Shown one piece after another: positions 58,040-64,000 of a stretch of DNA of 64,000 nucleotides. The stretch lies in contig JBANAY010000004.1 in assembly GCA_037952775.1 (NCBI GenBank), positions 5,580,001-5,644,000 of the forward strand, written 5' to 3'. The notes under the pieces were generated by a model. That model made no database searches and had not been told where the DNA came from. It worked only from the letters and a program-made list of their open reading frames with translations. Origin of the DNA: Clonostachys chloroleuca (taxonomy: Eukaryota > Ascomycota > Sordariomycetes > Hypocreales > Bionectriaceae). Every line of letters begins with the position of its first letter. Position 1 is the stretch's first letter. The position numbers were made by a program, and so were the translations under genes.

Positions 58040-60796
58040 ATGGACTCAATTGACCCAATTGCGCGTGACCCCGGACCATCTGAGAAGGTGGCCCACGTCT
58101 TGTACATTGCAGGGCCACTGGCCATTGTGGCTCTTACTGTGGTGCTCCCACTGCTCCGGTTGCTGATCCGGCCGGCGAGTGAGCGGTCAAGGTATAGCGG
58201 CATCGGAAGAAGGGCCAGAGCAACGCTGACTTGTGTCTCGCCAATCACTTGTCTGACCTTTGTGAGTACCGATATAGAACCCATTTGCTTGTCGTTGCCC
58301 ACTATCTGCTTGCCGTTTCTGTCTCTGTCGTTGTCTTTTCTATTCTTGGCCTTGTTTGAGTAGCCCAGCCATGTACTAACTGGAGATTGATGTTCCTGAA
58401 CTCAACAGATTGCGCAAGCCATTCTCGGTTCATTCCAGAACCAAGCCAGCTCTCAAGATGCCTCATCAACCGATAACTCTCCGGTATGTGTGCAACTATA
58501 ATACTTTCTTCCTCGCGCTGAATCTTCGCGTCTCACAAAAATTATTCCACAGCTGTATTTCTTGTCGTCAATCCTGATTTGGGGTACTTTATCAGTGGTT
58601 CTGGTAGAGAGCAAATCACCCCACTGGCCCACGTATATCTTGGCATGGACCTCCGGTGCTCTAATCGATGCATCCATTGTCGCTCTTACTACCAGCAAGG
58701 AATTAGCCCTCAATTCCGAGTACGAAATTGCACGTCTCTCTCTCCATACCCTGCGTATAACTGTGTTACTGGCTGGCGCTGTTTGCAGTCTCTGTACCAT
58801 CGAGCGGCACAGCGGCCAAGAAGAGACGGGGACCGAAGAAGAGACCAGCAGCCTCCTAGGCATCACTCAAAATGGGCCGGCGCGCGAGAACGACCTGGAG
58901 GGTATGTCTTATGGATCAATTTCTCAAGCAGCAGAAGGTGAGAACCCTGAAGCTGAGGTTGAGGAGGACGAGGCCAAGGAGGACGAAGACGACAAGGAGA
59001 TCAAGGAATTGCAGCGGAAACGTCTTGAGGAGAAAGGTGGCTGGCTAGGCTACCTGAGGAGTTTCATCATATTCCTCCCATACCTTGTACCATACAATCA
59101 TCGTCCGACCCAAGGCTGGGTGGTTGTCATGATTCTCTGCATGGGTACCACCCGCGTCCTCACCCTCATGATCCCCCGCCAACTCGGTATCCTCACCGAG
59201 TCACTGGGAAATATGTTTGGTACTGGTTCCGTGCCGTGGAAAGACATTGCCATTTGGGGTCTCCTCCAGTTTCCCGTGTCTACCATAACCAACATGGTAG
59301 AGAACATGGCCACCATCCGTGTCTCGCAGTATGCCTACCGCAGGCTCACCGAGGCTGCGTTCTCCCATGTCATGTCCCTCTCGATGGACTACCACACCAC
59401 CAAGAGCACGGGCAGAGTCACTAAAGCTATCGAGCAGGGTAGCAACCTGAGTTCAGTGCTGAACAGCGTCTTTAACATCGCACCTGTCATCATTGATTTT
59501 GGTGTTGCTGTTATATACCTGACTTCGTATTTTGACTCAACTCTTGGCTTCATCATCATTGCAACGGCAATGATCCATGCCTATGTCGGCTACAAGGGCA
59601 ATGGTATCAACATGTCCTATGAGAGGGTGCTGAGTGAGACGTATCGCCGAGAGAATGAGACTTTATACGACTCTATCACGAATTGGCAGACAGTCGTGTA
59701 CCACAACCGGGCAAACTTCGAGCAGGACCGCTACGCAAGCTCGATAGCAAACTCTCTTAAGGCTCAAAGAAGATATTTCGATGGTTTCGGTTTCATTCAC
59801 GCTTTCGAGTCTTTCATTCTAGATGCAGGGCTCCTAGCTGCCGCATCGGTCGTCGCCCTCCGCGTGGCAGCCGGATCAGCCAAGCTCAGCAGCTTCGTAT
59901 TCCTGGTCTCATACTGGAGCTCAATTCGTGCACCCATGATCAGCCTATCCTGGACCCTCAGGGAGACGACCTCACACCTCATCGACGCCGAGTGGCTTTA
60001 CCAGCTGCTCCAGACAAAGCCATCCGTACAGGAAAAGCCGGGCGCTCGCGACCTCCAATGGAAAGGCGGCCGCGTCGACTTCTGCAACGTCGACTTTGGC
60101 TACGGCCCAGAACGGCCAATCATCCAAGACATGACCTTTACCGCCGAGCCAGGCCAGTCCATTGCACTTGTCGGTGAGACGGGCGGCGGCAAGTCGACCA
60201 CGCTGAAACTCCTTTACCGCTTCTACGACGTAACCGGGGGCCGCATCTTGATCGACGGCCAGGACATCCGGGACGTCACCCTCCACAGCCTCCGCGAGAG
60301 CCTAGGCGCCGTCCCGCAGGAGCCGTCCGTGTTTGACCAGACCATCATGGAGAACATCATATACGCCCGACCGGGGGCGTCAGAGGCCGACGTGATCGAG
60401 GCTTGCAAAGGTGCCCGCATCCATCACCAGATCATGAAGTTCCCAGATGGTTACAAGACACGTCTTGGTGAGCGTGGAGTGCGACTTTCGGGCGGCGAGC
60501 TGCAGCGACTGTCGATTGCGAGGGTGCTTCTGCGACGGCCACAGATCGTGGTTTTAGATGAGGCGACCAGCTCAGTGGATTCGGACACCGAGGCGGCCGT
60601 GCAGCAGGCCATCCGGATCCTCAGCGAGGACCGGACGGTTTTCACTGTGGCACATAGACTGAGCACTGTTGTGGGTGCGGATCTGATCCTCGTCATTGAT
60701 GGCGGGAAAGTTGTGGAGAGGGGGACGCATAAAGAGCTACTCGAGTTGGGGGGCAAGTACTCAAGGCTCTGGTCGATGCAGACGTCGTCGCACTAA
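58040..60796 (+). CDS. HMT1-type ABC half-transporter (ATM1 subfamily)
   Basis: Vacuolar or mitochondrial membrane transporter of the heavy-metal-tolerance type (ABCB/ATM1-like), moving glutathione- or phytochelatin-metal complexes or related thiols. Exons 58040-58261, 58409-58483 and 58553-60796 give 846 residues. An N-terminal hydrophobic extension (about five spans, residues 1-190) is typical of HMT1 and absent from ATM1. Then an acidic linker (runs of Glu/Asp near 58950-59010), a six-helix ABC membrane domain, and a C-terminal nucleotide-binding domain: Walker A GETGGGKST, Q-loop VPQEPSVF, signature LSGGELQR, Walker B IVVLDEAT and the H-loop His in VAHRLST. The ATG at 58040 was chosen because upstream in-frame sequence is low-complexity. 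All catalytic motifs are intact. Confidence 0.92.
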
Positions 60797-61495
60797 GTAG
60801 TTCTTTTCAGAAAGATGAATATGTATATATTATCAGGCAGGGAACAAAGAGGGGCGGAAACAAAAGTGTGGCCTACGCTCCACACAGAATTTGGAAATTC
60901 CAGCCATCCTTCTTATTAGGCAGCCCTAGCAGTGCTTTTCACCTCTCTTCAAAGTCCTCGAAGGTGCAGACGAAATCTTACACACAGCACGTCATGTAGA
61001 TTTCGAACAGCTCCAAGTCCCACATTGTGATTCAATCTAAAGGAGTACCAAGAGTTGGGATAAGGCGCCAAGCCCGCAAACTTGCAGCTGAGGTGGACGT
61101 TCAGCTCTAGCCCTACCTCTTTCGATCCAGCTATGGTAGGCAAAGCCGGGGGTTTCTACTGCTTCCGATAGGTTAGATCAGTCAAGGGGTTGCAAGAACG
61201 ACACACTGTGACAAGTGGTCAAACATAGATTCATGAAAGAGTAACTTTTGTGAGAAGAGCCAGTGTTGCCACTTCGGGGTTCCTGACATCTCGCATGATA
61301 TCGGTATACATTTTCCTACAGAAAGATCCACCGTCAAACCACGTCCTATCTACACGTTCTGAGCAGTTTGGCTCAATTATTTCCCACTTAGATCACCTTT
61401 GACCCCTCCTAATAATAGTGTTCGTTGGAGGAACTTTCAATACCATACTTGTCCGTGGAGCCCCTGTTGCTTCATAGGTCCCCGGCCGTATAGAC
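60797..61495. other. Intergenic, convergent 3' ends
   Basis: Between the ABC transporter stop and the stop of the next gene. A 64-codon minus-strand frame (60949-61143) is not supported. Confidence 0.5.
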
Positions 61496-62701
61496 CTAAG
61501 TTGAGTCGTTAGCCACTGTGCCATCGATGACCGCAAGTTTGCTTTCGCTGGATCCTGAAGTCTCGTCCGTAGGTGACGCCTCAGAGTTGGAGGATCTCTC
61601 GTCGCTATCACCTCCAGTTCCTTGTCGCTCGGGGAATAGTTCGTTGAACATTCGCCGATGCAGAGAGATGCGAGGCTTAAACGGAATATCACTGAGTTCG
61701 ATTTGCATTGGGGTTGGCGCTGGTGGCGCATAGTCTAGATCGTTGAACTTGGCTAGGAATGTCGATGAAATGACAGGCTTGTAAAGAATACAGGTTGCAT
61801 CCTTTTGGAAAGTGACAAGCAATCGAACCTAGAAAAATAAATTTATGAGCAAATAAGGCATCACATCGCCGTCTGCTGAGCTTTTCACTTACATCATACT
61901 TCCGCTCGTCAGTAGCGAGGGGCTTCAAGTCCTCGGGATCCTTGAGAATAGGCATGGTTAGTGCAGCCCAAGTAGCCAGATATCAATATGTTCGCGTTAC
62001 ATACAACAACTTCTTTTCCCTTGCAGTGCGGCCGTGATGACGCCGTTGCTCGCTGCTGGGCTTGGGCTAAAGCAATCAATATAGCCGCAACAAACGGGTC
62101 GTACAAAGGGTTCTCTGGCGTAATTTTCTTGAGTTTCAACACCGATTTGGTCTTGCTGATCTTAATTGAGGTGTTGGTTGACTGTGGTTTCAACTTTGAT
62201 TCCACCGTTCGCTCCCTCTTGGTAACGATGGTCATGTAATCAAGGAAAGCGGCTAGAGGCATATCGTCGCCGGGCTCAAGAGAGAACGTACAATCCAACT
62301 TCTGTTGCTTTTTGTGGAAGAAAAGGTACAAGTCGTCTCTGTAGGAGAAAGTCAGTCATCCTAGGCATTAATTGATTCGGTATATCACCGTTAGGGGGCA
62401 GAATTTACTCGAATGATAGCTTATTATCTGCCTTTTTGAGAAAATCCTCAACCGCTTTGAGGCGCACATCTTGCGATAAAAGCTCGTCAGAACTTGTAAA
62501 ATTGATCGTGTCCCATAATTTCGACTCTCGGTGGACCGGGTCGAATGCATGGAGTTCCTTTGGTTCCACAAAGGAAATCTCAAGGCGGCGCAGATGCTCA
62601 TGAGTCCACTTCAAGGGCTCAACATAGAGCTGGTCTCTTGGGTTTTGGCGGAGAATTTGATTGATCGACAAGGGTCGATTCTGTGAAGTTGAGGACGCCA
62701 T
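61496..62701 (-). CDS. Uncharacterised four-exon fungal protein
   Basis: Exons 62409-62701, 62005-62338, 61893-61940 and 61496-61828 splice in frame to 335 residues with good donors (gtaaat, gtatgt, gtaagt) and acceptors. I do not recognise the family. Visible traits: an N-terminal EPLKWTHEHLRRLEISF segment, a hydrophobic stretch PFVAAILIALAQAQQ near residue 190, conserved-looking PEDLKPLATDERKYDV followed by LLVTFQKDATCILYKP, where the exons meet cleanly, and a Ser/Glu/Asp-rich C-terminus. No signal peptide. The alternation of charged helices and strand pairs suggests a soluble globular protein, perhaps of a lineage-restricted family found near incompatibility-type loci; this is a guess. Confidence 0.7.
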
Positions 62702-64000
62702 TTGGAAGTTGACTTAATGACTCTGGTGCTAAGAGGGTCAATGTTCAAATCCTGTAAAGATTTTAAATGTGGGTTGCAAGTGAAGCTTGTTGGAACCTAT
62801 TGTATCAAGGATACTGGCATCAATTCAAGATATGAGGCAGCAGCTCGTGGTATTTATATTCTTCTCTCAAAGCCTTTCTAGTGAGTGACTTAAAGTCTCT
62901 AACTGTTGTCCGAGGTTGTAAACAGACATTGCTGATGTGAATCAGCGTTCTCTACCCTTAAGATCAAAGAAGTTGGGAAAGTAAACTATAGTAGAGATCA
63001 TTGTCTCAGGATTTCCGAGAAATTATTAATTTGAGAACACTCCATTTGTCTTATTCATTTTGCGAGAAGTATCAACTCAGTCCGTGTATTACATGAGGAA
63101 AGAACCACCAAGAGCACATTTACTTCAAATGAACTGCACTCCAGGTCGTGGTGTAACACCACCACAATTTACGCCTGGGAAGAAACAACTCTGTCAGTGT
63201 AGAATTTGAGTCCAAATTTCATAATGGCCCTATTATTATTGAGTTGTCATTTTCTTTTTGTTTGAAATGTTTGCATTCGGCATGTTGTAGTTAGATCGCT
63301 CTGTAGTTAAATCTCTCTTGATTTTGGTGGTTTCAGGCATTGGCATCAGTCCCCCATAGAAGCCAACTAAGAAAAAAAGATAATTTCCTACGAGTTTTGA
63401 GCTCAAAAAGACTTTTTTTATTCATCTATACCATAGGCTTTTATTGAAACGGTCTACCTTTGTTGACTTTAAGACTTGCGAATCCTAAAAGCAATTCTTT
63501 GTCATTTTCACTCATGGCGAACTCCTTAACACCTCTAGCGAGTCTAAAATCATTTACGATATGGGAATGATTGTATAAGAAAATTCAAAGATTATGATGC
63601 GGCGGTCAACAAGAGCCACAACAGTGTACGTGGGACGAGGATCTTCTTTCTTATGGCTACGACTTCTCAAGACATTTGACAAAGTAGCAAAGGTATCTTA
63701 ATGCAGCAAATCTAGGAAATTGAAAAAATGTTCCATATTTAACTCTCCATCCAACTCTATATATATATATTAACCATAGTTCACATGAACATCTTCACAT
63801 ACCGTGATTATTCGAAGCGTGGGATGCGGCAGACTTCTAAGATATACTGGGTTAGCTTCAGATTGAGTCAATTAGAGCAATTTGATTCCACTCTACCTCA
63901 GTAGTGAATGAAAGATATTCTACCTATTTAGCTAAGGCTTAGTTAAGAGAGCTTTCCTCTATCCATCTCTTAATATGTTGTGATTTATACGTAACTCTTT
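62702..64000. other. AT-rich intergenic end of window
   Basis: 1.3 kb, AT-rich, with a short (TA) run at about 63759-63770. No open frame above 60 codons and no motif; a repeat relic is possible but not shown. Confidence 0.45.

Overview
This window is genomic DNA from a filamentous ascomycete (Pezizomycotina). The genes carry short 50-110 bp GT-AG introns. The content is fungal: Zn2Cys6 and copper-fist regulators, a class II hydrophobin, a SAT4/PTH11-type rhodopsin-domain protein, NOD-like receptors, and secreted GH27, GH12 and GH43 enzymes. No tRNA, rRNA, intact transposon or CRISPR array was recognised. Exon borders below were built by hand from splice sites and frame.

1-22.2 kb is a plant cell-wall polysaccharide region. 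A Zn2Cys6 regulator (cut by the left edge) is followed by a GH27 alpha-galactosidase (-), a GH43 pseudogene (+), a secreted-protein remnant fused to a copy of the regulator's 3' end (+), an MFS sugar transporter (-) divergent from a GH3 beta-glucosidase without signal peptide (+), an AIF-like FAD oxidoreductase (+), a GH12 xyloglucanase-type endoglucanase (+), a Nudix protein (-) and a second Zn2Cys6 regulator (-). A plausible reading is extracellular cutting of a hemicellulose such as xyloglucan or galactomannan, uptake of short sugars, and hydrolysis in the cytosol. The GH43 and the remnant appear to be decaying.

23-28 kb holds a zinc-independent medium-chain dehydrogenase/quinone oxidoreductase and a seven-helix SAT4-family membrane protein, followed by an AT-rich block.

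28.8-43.2 kb is an innate-immunity-like locus with two large STAND NTPases in head-to-head orientation. On the minus strand is a nucleoside phosphorylase (PNP)-NB-ARC-TPR receptor, possibly extended by a spliced cysteine-rich tail. On the plus strand is a NACHT-like-ankyrin protein of about 2,090 residues whose reading frame is broken by a single missing base in a C run. A TPR-like fragment lies between them.

43.8-62.7 kb contains a multi-pass membrane protein, a secreted PI-PLC-X-domain phospholipase, a small knottin-like cysteine-rich secreted peptide, a copper-fist regulator, a class II hydrophobin, a sulfotransferase-like P-loop protein, an HMT1-type ABC half-transporter and an uncharacterised four-exon gene. 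The knottin and the hydrophobin only appear after splicing. Large stretches (24.4-26.5, 51.0-54.8, 55.6-58.0 and 62.7-64.0 kb) show no supportable gene.
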